Origin: Phytophthora hibernalis
Lineage: Eukaryota; Oomycota; Peronosporomycetes; Peronosporales; Peronosporaceae
NCBI GenBank assembly: GCA_012656075.1
Contig: JAAKBF010000099.1
Coordinates: forward strand, 1 to 64,000
Length of the DNA: 64,000 nt
Direction of reading: 5' to 3'
A model generated the notes under the pieces. The model was not told the DNA's origin, did not search any database, and saw only the letters and a program-made list of their open reading frames with translations. Positions within the stretch are counted from its first letter, which is position 1; the number at the start of each line of letters is the position of its first letter. A program made the translations under genes and the position numbers. Below are positions 45,224-55,699 of this stretch, in pieces.

Positions 45224-45856
45224 CTAGACAGCATTGTCGACGCGCGCAGTGCTTGCACCGGCCCGCAGTGTGACGGACGCGTCATCCTGCACAGCAGCCT
45301 TGGCCATCGCTCGCTGCAGCAGCCGCGCGCAGCCAATATTGCCACTTTGTTCTGCAATAAAGAGCGGCGAGTGGTGGTCCACGTCTTCTCGGAACGGGTT
45401 GGCGTGGTGGTCCAGCAGCAGCTTGACACACAGCGCGTGGCCGCCCAGCGCCGCGAGATGCAGCGGCGTGATGCTGCGCTCGTCCATGGCGTTCGGGTCG
45501 GCGTTGGCCGTCAGCAGCAGCCGCGTGCACTCGTTGTGGCCGCCGCGCACCGCGTAGTGGAGCGCCGACAGGTTCTCAGCACTGCGGGCGTCCACGTTCC
45601 TGTCCGTGGAGTGCACCCAGCGCTTGACGACGCGCGCGTTGCCAGTTTCAGCCGCTTGACGCGCAAATCCCGGCAGGTCGGACATGGGATGCACGCCCAC
45701 GCGGTCTTCGTCCGTCACGGCTTTGCGCTTCTTGCGCAACATTTTGCGGGCCATGACCTGCAATTGCTGCTTCTGGTACGAGGACGCGGCTACCAGGAAG
45801 ACGAGGATGAAGACGCCCACGACGCCCAGTGCTAGGGCCAATGGGTGGATCTGCAT
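45224..45856 (-). CDS. Single-pass membrane ankyrin-repeat protein
   Basis: The first ATG is at 45856; the longer frame upstream begins with GTG after a stop. The protein has 210 residues: a membrane helix near residues 4-27 (HPLALALGVVGVFILVFLVA), a basic stretch KMLRKKRKA, then three ankyrin repeats around residues 95-190 (LSALHYAVRGGHNECTRLL, TPLHLAALGGHALCVKLLLD, SPLFIAEQSGNIGCARLL). The basic flank suggests the ankyrin part faces the cytosol. It is divergent from the gene at 46073, with 216 bp between starts as a shared promoter. The partner is unknown. Confidence 0.8.
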   Translation of the reverse strand: MQIHPLALALGVVGVFILVFLVAASSYQKQQLQVMARKMLRKKRKAVTDEDRVGVHPMSDLPGFARQAAETGNARVVKRWVHSTDRNVDARSAENLSALHYAVRGGHNECTRLLLTANADPNAMDERSITPLHLAALGGHALCVKLLLDHHANPFREDVDHHSPLFIAEQSGNIGCARLLQRAMAKAAVQDDASVTLRAGASTARVDNAV

Positions 45857-46072
45857 ACGGCCAGGGATTGGACGCCCACGTTGATGCGGGCGTATTCGTG
45901 GGTCGTCGAGTCGATAGGCTTCGTCGTGGATTAAAACGCCGGACACGAATGCGTCCCTGACGTTGTGAGCGCCCTACGCGTAGGCAAAACTGAAGAACTA
46001 CGGTAAGGAATGGTATGCTGTGTAGGAGTGGACGAGGGGCGATACTGAGACCAAGTGTGAGATTGATTAGCA

Positions 46073-47006
46073 ATGGACGACTTGTACGCCGGTTTGCAGC
46101 TCCCCAAGAAGACCAAGCGAGAGCGAGAGACGAAAGCAATTAAGCAGGATGAGACGGTGAATAAGGAAGTGAAGAGGCTGCGAGGGGAGAAGAAGCCACT
46201 GGATCTGACGGCGACGGTGGTTAAACTCGAGGGATACATGGTAAAGTGTTAATGACCATTGGTACCGGTAGATGTACTGTACTTTGCTAACTCGTTGTTG
46301 TTTTCAGCTTGTGGACAAGAAATTCGCCAAGGCCAGCGCGTTGTTCTGCCAATTGATTTCGAACCAATTGACGGCCGAGACGAGTGAACTTTTCATGAAA
46401 ACGATGACGAGGTTGATCGATGCAAAAGGAGAGACGTTGAGCGGGACAAAGGAATTCCAGACGCTCGTTGAGACTTTGGATGACGAACGAGAGATTCTAC
46501 TGCAAGTTGAAGGTGACGACCGAATCGAGCGCGAGCGAAAGATGGAGAAGTGGAAGTTCGTGGCCGTCACGCACGCACTGCTCTTTACAGATGAAACGTA
46601 CCAGTTCAACAAGGCTGCGAAGGTGGTGAAGCTTCGGTTTGAGGAGATGGTCAGCAGTACGGACGAACAGAACAAAGAGGAGCGAGCTCAGCAACTGCAT
46701 TCGCAGTTAATGCCGCTGCTGCGCACAGTGTACAGCAAACTGAGTGTCACCTGGGCTACCACGATCGTGGAGGGCGTATTGGCACTCGGCACGCGACACC
46801 GTTTGCTATTTAACGAACAAGACCGCTTGGAGATCGATTCGTGGACGAAGGGTATGCAGGACCGCCGTAGTGCACCCGCCATCGCTCGATCTGCGGGCTC
46901 CGACGCCCGCCGCAATATCGTCGTTACCAACGGATTCAAGACTTCAGAAGCCGGTGCCAGGGTGCCAGGCCGCTACAACCATCCTCTCTTCAACAAAGAG
47001 ATGTAG
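46073..47006 (+). CDS. Conserved-looking protein of unknown function, one intron
   Basis: Exon 1 is 46073-46240 and exon 2 is 46308-47006; the 67-bp intron begins GTAAAG and ends TTTTCAG, and the join is in frame. The product has 288 residues. The N-terminus is very basic (LPKKTKRERETKAIKQ), followed by an all-helical body with no membrane segment and a C-terminal region ending GARVPGRYNHPLFNKEM. I do not recognise the family. The open frame, intron and gene-dense position support a real gene. It diverges from the ankyrin gene and runs 150 bp before mL46. Confidence 0.7.
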
Positions 47007-47157
47007 CATCAACCAGCACCAACTTAAGATCATTTGTAGCCATGTTGCTTCTCACACGTCACATATTACGTACCCTACACAACTATACCGGTTTCTACCA
47101 GTATTCCATACCAAATCGCGTTTCCTGGGCCACACACGCATCCAGCAGCTCTTTGCC

Positions 47158-48042
47158 ATGTTCACGCTTCGTGGCGGCTTGACGTGCGCCGCTCCGGCGT
47201 CTCAGCAGCTGCGCGCGTTCGCCTCTGGCCAGAAGAAGCGCGTGACGTGGCGCCAGAAGGCCAAGATCGAGGAGCGCAAGCGCAATCCGCCGCCGCCGCG
47301 TCAGCAGCCGCGTCAGAAGGCACAGCGCCAGAACTTCCTCGTGTCTCCACCTGTAGACGACGGCAAGAAGTGGCGCGTGCTCAGTGCTGCTGTATTGGAG
47401 CGTCTGCCAGTAGTGCAGCCTGATCTGAAGGACTGGGAGGTGGACTTTGAGGTCATGCAGCACGAGAAGGCGCTGCGTGAGGACCAGCGACTAGAGGACG
47501 ATTTTTGGTTCATGGAGCCTGGTACCAAGCACATCACGCCCGAGGAGGCCCCGCGGCCTGATGACGTTGAAGACCCCGAGGAGATCATTGGCGCCGGCTT
47601 CCACCTGGCTCCGCGCGAGACGGAGGACGACGCCAACAACAACCGCAAGTCGCTGAACCGCGCGCTCAAGGGCCGCGTCTTCCTGCTGGTCAAGAGCGAG
47701 CACAAGGACGCCAAGTACCCGTGGTTCTTCCCTCTGGGAGATAAACAGGAAACCGAGAAGATGCGCGACGCTGCGCTCCGACACGTGGGCGAGATGGTGG
47801 GCGCCGAACTGGAGGCCACGCCCGTGGGCAACGCCCCCATGGGCTACGTCAAGTACCTGCACGAGGACGACGCCGAGTTTAACGGCACCAAGGTCTTCTT
47901 CTACAAGTCCCAGCTGCTTTACGGAGACGTGGCGCTCAACCAGGACAAGGCTAGCGACTACCTCTGGGTGACCCGGGACGAGCTGACGGAGTACCTCGAC
48001 CCCGAGATCGCCGACTACGTCCAGAAGATGGTGCCGCCCTAA
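47158..48042 (+). CDS. MRPL46: Mitochondrial large-subunit ribosomal protein mL46
   Basis: The ATG at 47158 gives 294 residues. The N-terminus (MFTLRGGLTCAAPASQQLRA) is rich in Arg, Ser and Ala and lacks acids, a typical mitochondrial targeting peptide. The body matches the mL46 family: WRVLSAAVLERLPVVQPDL at the start, then a Nudix-like fold with YPWFFPLGDKQ, MRDAALRHVGEMVG (degenerate Nudix box) and KVFFYKSQLLYG, ending DYLWVTRDELTEYLDPEI. mL46 is a structural part of the mitoribosome with no known hydrolase activity. No introns or frame breaks. Confidence 0.88.
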   Translation: MFTLRGGLTCAAPASQQLRAFASGQKKRVTWRQKAKIEERKRNPPPPRQQPRQKAQRQNFLVSPPVDDGKKWRVLSAAVLERLPVVQPDLKDWEVDFEVMQHEKALREDQRLEDDFWFMEPGTKHITPEEAPRPDDVEDPEEIIGAGFHLAPRETEDDANNNRKSLNRALKGRVFLLVKSEHKDAKYPWFFPLGDKQETEKMRDAALRHVGEMVGAELEATPVGNAPMGYVKYLHEDDAEFNGTKVFFYKSQLLYGDVALNQDKASDYLWVTRDELTEYLDPEIADYVQKMVPP

Positions 48043-48471
48043 AACGCATCCGTCACCGTAGCGTGAGTTTGACTCTTCGCCTTGATGGATACTGGTATCC
48101 CTGTAGACAGCCGTTCAAGAAGCGCTGGGCCTTGCTTAGCAGGCCGAGCAGCATGGTTCGAGGTGAAGTCTCGTCGAAACCCTCGCTTCTTGACAGCGAT
48201 TAGACAAGCGAATACAGAGCCAAACCGATTCCGAGATAGAAGTCACGCGTTGGTCGTTGCATTGGCTACATGTATTGTTTCGCTTCGAAGATACAGTACC
48301 AGCGTTTAACGATGCTCGACCGTCCGATCGGTTTTGACGGGGTCCTCTAATCTTACCATCCCTCCCCATTGGTCTAAATCCAACTTGATTTTCGTCCAAT
48401 GCGCGCATTTTCCTTATTGCCGCCCACTCGGGCTTTATCTCCATACACAGCGCCAGGAAACCCCGCTGGCC

Positions 48472-51400
48472 ATGGGCGACTCGGACGCGAGCTCCGGCTC
48501 CAGCAGCAGCTCCAGCTCCGACTCGGTGCTCATCCGCGTGCCGCTAGACCAGAAGCGGCGCAAGAAGCTGCGCGCGCAGCTGCAGGCGGACCAGCAGCGT
48601 CAGCAGGCGGCTCGTACGTTAAGCGCGTCTCCACGGCCGATACAGCTCTCTGCGGCCGTCAAAGCCGAGCCGAACGTGGACAGGGGCAAGGTGCGCTGCG
48701 ATCTCCCGCAGCTCCGGGGTTTTAACGCGCGTTTTAACGCCGTTTTACCTAATTCCACGCAGGGAGAGCACATTTGCGTCGTCTGCGAGCGAGAGGGCGA
48801 GCGCCTCGTGGTCTGTGCGGGTCCCTGCATCTCCGCCTTCCACGCGGACTGCCTACCGCCCGATAGCGGCGCCGCGGAAGCCCAGAACGAGGCCTGGCTA
48901 TGTCCCAGCTGCAGGAACAAGACCCACGCCTGCTTCCACTGCAAACGCACGGGCGTGGAGCTGCTCGAGGACGAAGAGGCAGCTGCCAGCAGCGCAGACT
49001 CAAGTCAGCGGCCCGTGCGCAAGTGCCGCGCGCTCTCGTGCGGCAAGTTCTACCACCAGGACTGCATCACGCACTTCCCGTTGGCTAGAATCGCCATCAA
49101 CAACTTCATCTGTCCGCTGCACACGTGCGCGGGCTGCAACCAATCGGGCGCGCAGCAGGAGGCCGTGCGCTGCATGCGCTGCCCCGTGGCCTACCACGCC
49201 AAGTGTCTGCCGTCGAACTGCGTGCGCCAGATCTCGTCCAAGCTCATCATTTGTCCTAAACACGCGGTGCAGAGGGGCAACGAGAGTGAAGAGAAGAGCG
49301 TGAAGGTCGCGCTTCCCAAGCAGCTGAGCCAAGTGCAGGTGGAGAAGGATGATGGAGCCATTTCGGAGGCCTCGGCCGTCAGTGCCAGCAGCAACAGGAG
49401 AAGGGAGAAGCGCGAGAAACGCGACAAGAAGGACAAGAAGAAGAAGAAAAAGAAGAAGAAGAAAGACAGACACAAGAGGGAGAGTCTCGCGTCGCTCGGG
49501 GACGATGAGCAGGAACACGAAGATGGCAAGAAACGGAAGCGGAGCAAACGGGAATCGCTGGACAATGATGGTAGCGCTGTTCGTGGAAGCAGAGGAAGCC
49601 CTTCGACGCCATCAAGTCGCCGCGCGGAGTCGAATGCACCAGCCTTCACTCCGTCGGCAGGTGTTGCAGAGGCGGGGTCGCGATCGCCAACGTCGTCGCT
49701 TGCATTATTTGAAAGTCCTGCGACTGCGACGAAGCGGATACAGGAGCGCCTGGTTGAGGCGTTGGGGCAAAGTGATGATGATGACTCTGATGAATCAACG
49801 AACAGTCCTTCCATGAAGAAGAAGCGCCCCAGCAACCAGATTACAAGTTCTCAAGCTGAGCTACCTTCAACTGCGACTGGTACGTCAAATGAAGTGCGGG
49901 CGGTAGTGAAAGAGGAACGTCCAACGGCACCAGCGGCAAAGATTGAGCAAGTCGAGGAACAGACAAATTCACCGGTACCTTCTTCCCCTGCGTCTGCTAG
50001 TCCACAGGGTGATAAACACTGGTTGGAAGCTCGATCATCGGCAGATGAGGAGAGTCCTGATGCAAAATCTGAGCGGAAAAGGGAGCGCCGCAAAGAAGCG
50101 CGTGATGGCATTAGCGCTAGCCGAGCTGATCAACACGAGCAGTCCTTCAAAAGTGAGCTGAAGTTGGAGATCCCGAAATCACCGTCGGCAGGTGCCTTGA
50201 TCCCGTCATCATCAATTGCAGTTGCGGCCGGGTTGAAGCTCAAGCATGTACCAAGCGATGGCGACGACGATGATGATGACAGACCCGGTGGGACTGCGAC
50301 GCCTACCACAGATGCAACACCGAGAACGCCGAAAGCAGGAAGACCAATTGGTTTGGGCAAGAAAAGGAAAAAGAACAAGGCTAAGCGTGAAGCGCATCGT
50401 GCTATCAAGAGGGAGGTCAGTGAAGAGGAGGAGGAAGAAAACAACGAAGCAAAGTGGGTGCAATGTGATAGCTGCAAGAAGTGGCGTACGGTCCCGAGAG
50501 ACCTTAATTTGGACTCGATGCCGAAGCACTGGTACTGCAATATGAACACCTGGGACGTACAGTTTGCGTCGTGTGTTGTTGCTGAGGAGGTGTTGAAGCT
50601 GAACCCATCACCGCAAGCCGACAGAAGGAAGAACAAGGTCAAAACCAAATCCAAGTTGATTCTTCCTAGCACAGGAGACGACGGTGGTTATGCGTCTTCT
50701 TCCGGATCGGGCCCATTAAAAAGGTATGGGGTCCCAACGGGGTTCTGTTACGGATATGACTGCGCTGGACGAGAAGGAGAAGAAATCTTCAAAAACAAGG
50801 ATAAGTCGAAGAAGCGCAAGATTACCAAGCAGCTCAAGGAGAAATATCGAGAAGTCAAATGGGTTCAATGTGAGAGTACACAATGCGGCAAGTGGCGTGT
50901 CGTTCCAGCATCTATCAATTTTGATCGGTTGCCAGCAGTATGGTACTGCCATCTTAATACGTGGGCTCCGGAGCTTGCGAAGTGCAGCGCACCAAACCCT
51001 TCAGAGGTGGATGTGTTTTTGCTGAAGCAGGCGAAGAAGGACGCCACAGGGTCTGGTCGTCCATCCAAGAAACCAAGATCTTCCGCATCTATTGGAGACG
51101 CTGCACCAGCAACAACTGTGTCGGTTGTTCCAGGCGGCAGCATCACGCCAACATCTTCAGCAACAGACCTTACTTCTCTAAGTAGATCGAATTCGTTCAA
51201 GCACGGAAAAGGTTCAAAAGCAACGGTATCTGGTACAGTGATCGGTGCGTCAACCACTGGCGGGGGCAGCAGCAATCCGGGAGATGCTAACAACAATCCA
51301 GAGGTTCACGGCGTAGGTTACTCTTCCAAAGGAGGTAGAGGGCGATCGCACAATATTGGTGGCACTGGAATCACCAACACGACTGGTATCAAGAAGACGG

Positions 51401-52287
51401 TGTTGGAGTGGGCAATGTGTGAAAAGTGCAACCAGTGGCGAAAACTGCCTCAGCACATCAAATCGTCTACGCTACCCGATAAATGGTATTGCTCGATGAA
51501 TCATTGGGATCCGTCGCACAACAAGTGTAGTATCCCGGAGGAAGTGGACCAGGAGCCTCTGCCTGTGCCTCATCCATGGGACAAGGGAAAGCGCCAGCGA
51601 CCCCGTCGAGGCAAGCTGAGCTACTCAGAGTTGCTGTATGGCAGCACTGGGCAACTACGCAAAGCGTACACCTCCGAGTCTTCCACTGTGTCTTTTGAGT
51701 ACGAAGGCTGCACCTACCAACGCGATGATCAGTATAAGCATAGCAGTATGTACGTGTCACCCGCGGCAATGGCTGCTGCTGCTACCATGGCAGGATGGAG
51801 CGGTAGCGATCGAGTGAACCGGGAAACCAATTGCTGCAGCGGATCAACTACCGCCGACGTTTCTAAAGTGGACGCGCTTGCAGCGGCTACTCCTCCGCAG
51901 GCGAGCGTCGACAGCGTGGCTGCATTGGTGCTGAAGAATATGGATCTTCGCCGCCGCCGCAGCGTCACTGAGCTTTTCGATGCGGTCAACTCTGCAGCCA
52001 AGACTGGAACTTCTGGGCTCACGTCGTTAGCAATGGTCACGGCAGCTCTGGGCCAGTTGGAGCATCGCGGACTGGTTGAGAAAGTGGACGAGTCATCGAG
52101 CGACGAAGACGACGGGGGCGAGGAGGAGCCGTTGCAAAAGCGAAGGAAAATGGAGTCGTTGCTCTTGAATGGCGCGTTCTCCATCCCGACACACTACCGC
52201 AAGGTGCCAACGCGGCCTTTGAAGGCTTCAAAATGCTGGAAGTTTGGCACAAATATCGTACCGCTTTCGCCATTAAAGGAGTCATAA
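48472..52287 (+). CDS. Chromatin reader with PHD fingers and three CW-type zinc fingers
   Basis: The first in-frame ATG is 48472; 1271 residues in one exon. A Ser-rich N-terminus leads to a PHD finger (residues about 100-147, CVVCEREGERLVVCAGPC) and a second PHD-like cluster (152-263, including CAGCNQSGAQQEAVRCMRC). A poly-lysine nuclear signal follows near residue 325. Three CW domains come next: about 660-705 (WVQCDSCKKWRTVP), 797-843 (WVQCESTQCGKWRVVP) and 978-1025 (WAMCEKCNQWRKLP), each with the later WYC and C residues. CW domains bind histone H3 lysine 4 methyl marks, and PHD fingers also read histone tails. The C-terminus may hold a winged-helix-like segment (ALGQLEHRGLVEKV). No catalytic domain is seen. 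Confidence 0.88.
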   Translation: MGDSDASSGSSSSSSSDSVLIRVPLDQKRRKKLRAQLQADQQRQQAARTLSASPRPIQLSAAVKAEPNVDRGKVRCDLPQLRGFNARFNAVLPNSTQGEHICVVCEREGERLVVCAGPCISAFHADCLPPDSGAAEAQNEAWLCPSCRNKTHACFHCKRTGVELLEDEEAAASSADSSQRPVRKCRALSCGKFYHQDCITHFPLARIAINNFICPLHTCAGCNQSGAQQEAVRCMRCPVAYHAKCLPSNCVRQISSKLIICPKHAVQRGNESEEKSVKVALPKQLSQVQVEKDDGAISEASAVSASSNRRREKREKRDKKDKKKKKKKKKKDRHKRESLASLGDDEQEHEDGKKRKRSKRESLDNDGSAVRGSRGSPSTPSSRRAESNAPAFTPSAGVAEAGSRSPTSSLALFESPATATKRIQERLVEALGQSDDDDSDESTNSPSMKKKRPSNQITSSQAELPSTATGTSNEVRAVVKEERPTAPAAKIEQVEEQTNSPVPSSPASASPQGDKHWLEARSSADEESPDAKSERKRERRKEARDGISASRADQHEQSFKSELKLEIPKSPSAGALIPSSSIAVAAGLKLKHVPSDGDDDDDDRPGGTATPTTDATPRTPKAGRPIGLGKKRKKNKAKREAHRAIKREVSEEEEEENNEAKWVQCDSCKKWRTVPRDLNLDSMPKHWYCNMNTWDVQFASCVVAEEVLKLNPSPQADRRKNKVKTKSKLILPSTGDDGGYASSSGSGPLKRYGVPTGFCYGYDCAGREGEEIFKNKDKSKKRKITKQLKEKYREVKWVQCESTQCGKWRVVPASINFDRLPAVWYCHLNTWAPELAKCSAPNPSEVDVFLLKQAKKDATGSGRPSKKPRSSASIGDAAPATTVSVVPGGSITPTSSATDLTSLSRSNSFKHGKGSKATVSGTVIGASTTGGGSSNPGDANNNPEVHGVGYSSKGGRGRSHNIGGTGITNTTGIKKTVLEWAMCEKCNQWRKLPQHIKSSTLPDKWYCSMNHWDPSHNKCSIPEEVDQEPLPVPHPWDKGKRQRPRRGKLSYSELLYGSTGQLRKAYTSESSTVSFEYEGCTYQRDDQYKHSSMYVSPAAMAAAATMAGWSGSDRVNRETNCCSGSTTADVSKVDALAAATPPQASVDSVAALVLKNMDLRRRRSVTELFDAVNSAAKTGTSGLTSLAMVTAALGQLEHRGLVEKVDESSSDEDDGGEEEPLQKRRKMESLLLNGAFSIPTHYRKVPTRPLKASKCWKFGTNIVPLSPLKES

Positions 52288-52521
52288 ACCAACAGCGCGT
52301 TCAAATGCGCAGAAGACTATCATCAAGGAGGACTAAGACGCAGAAATCGAATGTAAGTACATTTATTCCCATCAGATTGTTGGTTGCACGTTCATAGTTT
52401 TCCATGTGCCGAAATACAGTCCAGCAACCAACGAGGAGCCGGCATTGTTTCCCACTTGAAAAATTCTCTTCACTTTCTTACGAGCCTCCTCCTGACGACA
52501 AGCTAGCCTCTAGCTAGTGAG

Positions 52522-54206
52522 ATGGCGCGAAAAGTGTGGTTCCAGCTGGTTGATGCAGTGACTCGCGGTGCGTACGCGGATACCCAGACGGCATCAGTGT
52601 CATCTGACGGTGTCAGTGATATTGATGATCTCCCCAAAGCGATTCGAGAAAAGTATTCGCGGATATCCTAGAGGGTGTTGTCGCGGATCAACTGCGCATT
52701 CACACCGACGAAGCAGCTTACAAAGCGAAGACACTATGGTTACCATGATCATCATTGACAGAACTTGACACTCATCGTGGAAGTACCGACGCAGTATCTT
52801 GTTCCTCGCACTGTTGCCGAATTAAGTGCAATTCCAAGCACCACTGTTCTAAACGAGCCGGACAAGTACGCGGAGGAATGCATCTCACTGACTGAATGGG
52901 ACGTTGGCACTGTGCACGATATTCCTTCGATCTGGAGGTTTATGAGCAGCTTGGGCGGATGCACCAACAGAGGGAAGATCTTTTAGTGAATGGGTGTCAT
53001 TGATGGTGGATGGTTTCGAGAATCTACTCGCGACCGCATTAATGTGCACGAAAACAAGAAGAGTATTCTGATAGGCATAGGCAAGTCGACGCTGTTGTGT
53101 ATGATGGCCTTCACATCTCGTTTTCAAGCACAAGAAGAATGTGCTGGTATACCGACGATTGACTGATTGCTTCTTTTACCTGGGTTACGAAGATGGCAAG
53201 GTCGTGCAGTTTGCGGTGCGAAGATGCAACCCCTGAATGCGATCAGCATAATATGCTGATATATTACGTCAACATCTCATCCGCTAACAGGGCATCGAAA
53301 ATCTATGGCTATTGTTGGGTGGTTTTCGCTACGTAGATATTCCAGTGTTTATCGACCTTCGACCTGTTGCCAACATCGCAGCAAGTGGATTTGAAGTCTC
53401 GCTAAGCGTTCAGGAGTTTGGACGAGCCACAGCGGAGGAAATACGCCTCGCCATCTATAGTGCAGTAACACTAGTCGAGGACGTTGGGCTCCTTCTTTCG
53501 AGCAGGGCAAATGTTCATTCGGGCCGACATCACGTCGGTGATCGACTGCGTCACACATTTGTCAAGGATATTACGCATGCACATGGGTTTCTTTCTTGTG
53601 AGCACTGGGAACAGGTTATCGACGCGGAATATTCTGTTCTAGCTCTCTATGTAAGACTTCCATCGGATGCGCTGTTTCGGATTAATTCGTGGGCGAAAAG
53701 TGCTGGACACGGATCACTCGCTGGAAATGTTTTCGAGATCTATCTTCATCGCCTGGCTGTCGACAACACGTTGAAACTCTACATGTCAGAATATGATCCG
53801 ACAGAACGAAGGAAACCAAACGAACCGCGGCATTTTGAAGTGAAGCAAGTGGGCTTGAGGAATGGCGGTGCAATTTGCTGCGGAACGGCAAGCGAGTATA
53901 AAAACCATTTGGCGGATTGGAGAGATGATGAAAAGCTCACGTACTGGTTTCCTGCGTGTCATGATTTTCCGAACATTGATAGCATTGTGAAGCTTGAGTC
54001 TGCCTCCAGCAAGAAGAGCAATGTCGTTTAACGTTATCTTCACATTACCGTCGCAGCAGATCATGGAATTGATGGCAAGCAGTTGCAAAAGATGAGCGCG
54101 ATTTTTTTGAGGAAGCATTTGTTTGTTGTTGCAGGTCCGAAGGTGGCGTTTCAAGGGCCGACTTTCTCGTCGAACGCAATGCTTAGCGTCACGCTAGTGT
54201 CGTAAC
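52522..54206 (+). pseudogene. CRN-like gene with non-LFLAK header and NTPase-type body, broken
   Basis: ATG 52522 begins MARKVWFQLVDAVTRGAYAD, the header form seen in a CRN-like family without LFLAK. A frame change near 52658 is followed by DQLRIHTDEAAYKAK, then LIVEVPTQYLVP at 52770, the counterpart of the HVLV segment. DKYAEECISLTEWDVGTVHD and a P-loop read as ILIGIGKSTLL follow near 53060; the usual GxxxxGKS spacing is shortened, as if 6-9 bases were lost. A long frame at 53312-54031 encodes the C-terminal part, and pieces continue to about 54200. The family is inferred from pattern, not search. Shortened P-loop and stops suggest real decay. Confidence 0.6.
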
Positions 54207-54447
54207 GCTCACCTCCATGTCGCGGAGGGATCAAGGCAGACAGTCGAAGATGCATGTCCATCAGACGCTCGTTATATTTTTCTTGACAATTTACAGACTA
54301 AGACATGAATAACAATACGCGTGGGCACCACGAAACGAACGCAAGATGTGACTTACTTGACAAGATGGGGGAAAATCCAAAACGGCTGAGGTGCTGGTGG
54401 ATGTGTGTGTGAGCATCTCGCCTGGTGGCGGAGCGGGTGATTGCCGT

Positions 54448-55699
54448 CTACTGCGACGGGTGGGGGCTGTTGAAGCTGGCGTCGAGCGAACCGGTGAAGC
54501 TTTGGCGTTTGATGGAGCTGCGACGGCGACGGATACTTTTGGCCTTCTCTTTTCTCTCCTGGATCTCAATGTCGAAGCTCAGCTTGGGTGCTGCGAAGCG
54601 GTTCAGACTCACGTAGCTGTTCTCGACGCTCGAGTGCAGAGACACGAGGTCGGGTGGGGTGCCGACAAAGTCGTTGAGCAGTCGAGTGGCACGCGCTGCC
54701 GGATGCCGCTGAGCAGCTACCAGTATTGCGTGGAAGTACTTGGCTCGGCGCTCAAGCAGCGGGATACTGTCGAACTGCAGGTAGCTCCACATGCCGCCCT
54801 TATCCGGCAGCGGGGTAATGTGGGCTCGTTGTCCTCGCCGCAGTCTGTGATGGAGAAGCGGATCCCCACGGCGGCGTCCTCCTCCTGGTTGTCGTCACTG
54901 ATACTCGCCATGGCCGTGACAGCCGCCAACTTCCTGTGGGAGACCGGCATGACCTTGCTCAGAGCCGCGTGCAAGTCACGGAACTCCGAGTAGCGCCGTC
55001 GCACCTTGTAGGCGGACAGCGGGCCGTGCGCGATGGAGCTCACGATCACCTCATAGTAGACGATGCCGTCGGTGTCGCGGCTGTAGCCCGTGACAGATGC
55101 ACTACGGTAGTTCATAAAGTTCTCCTCCTCCTGCGCGTCCTCGAGTCCTGCGGCGTCGCTGCGTGGCGAGCACGTGGCCGAGTTGAACGTCCAACTGCGG
55201 CCGTGGTAGTGGATCTGCTGCTCCTGTTCGGGCTCCGGCACGGACCGCGCTCTCAGCAGGTCACTGGAGCTACCTGAACTGCTGCTACTGCTGTGTGCTT
55301 CACTGTTGCTGTGGATCCTCTTGCTCATAGTGTTCTCCAGTGCTGTCTCCAGTAACGACCCGCGTCGATGTCTCTGACTGTCCGCGCGTCGTGGATAGCC
55401 GAGTTCTTCCTGCAGCAGACTGAGCGAACTGCCGGTGCCGGAGCTGAGCGCGCGGCGCGACTGCCGCACGCGCGTCTGGCGCTGGAACTCGCGCTCCTCC
55501 TCCTCTGTGAACGTGTCTGTCTGGTTGCCCTGTACGCTGAGCACACTGGCCGTGGACGCGCGGCGTGGCAGCGTCGACAGCGACTGCGAGCGGCCTTCGC
55601 GCACGGGAACGGCCAGAGGCGCCGCGTCCAGCTCTTTGAGGCTGGGCGCGAGTGCCGTGGGGACGCGATGGCCACGACGTCAACGAACTGACCGGGCAT
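54448..55699 (-). CDS. PX-domain (phosphoinositide-binding) protein, two apparent one-base losses
   Basis: The minus-strand ATG at 55699 starts MPGQFVDVVAIASP. The frame changes at the G runs 55659-55662 and 54812-54815 (plus strand), each fitting one missing base, and then ends at TAG 54448. Expected length is about 417 residues. A Ser/Arg-rich half (LSTLPRRASTASVLS, probable phosphosites) precedes the PX domain: YYEVIVSSI, then YKVRRRYSEFRDLHAALSKV, with the second break just before MWSYLQFDSIPLLERR and the C-terminal helix. RRYSEF is the core PX lipid-binding motif (PI3P in most members). It likely acts on endosomal membranes. No BAR region is evident. Confidence 0.8.

Noticed and set aside
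48334..48472. Longer N-terminus of the PHD/CW protein
   Set aside because: The upstream part of the frame has no ATG; it opens with TTG.
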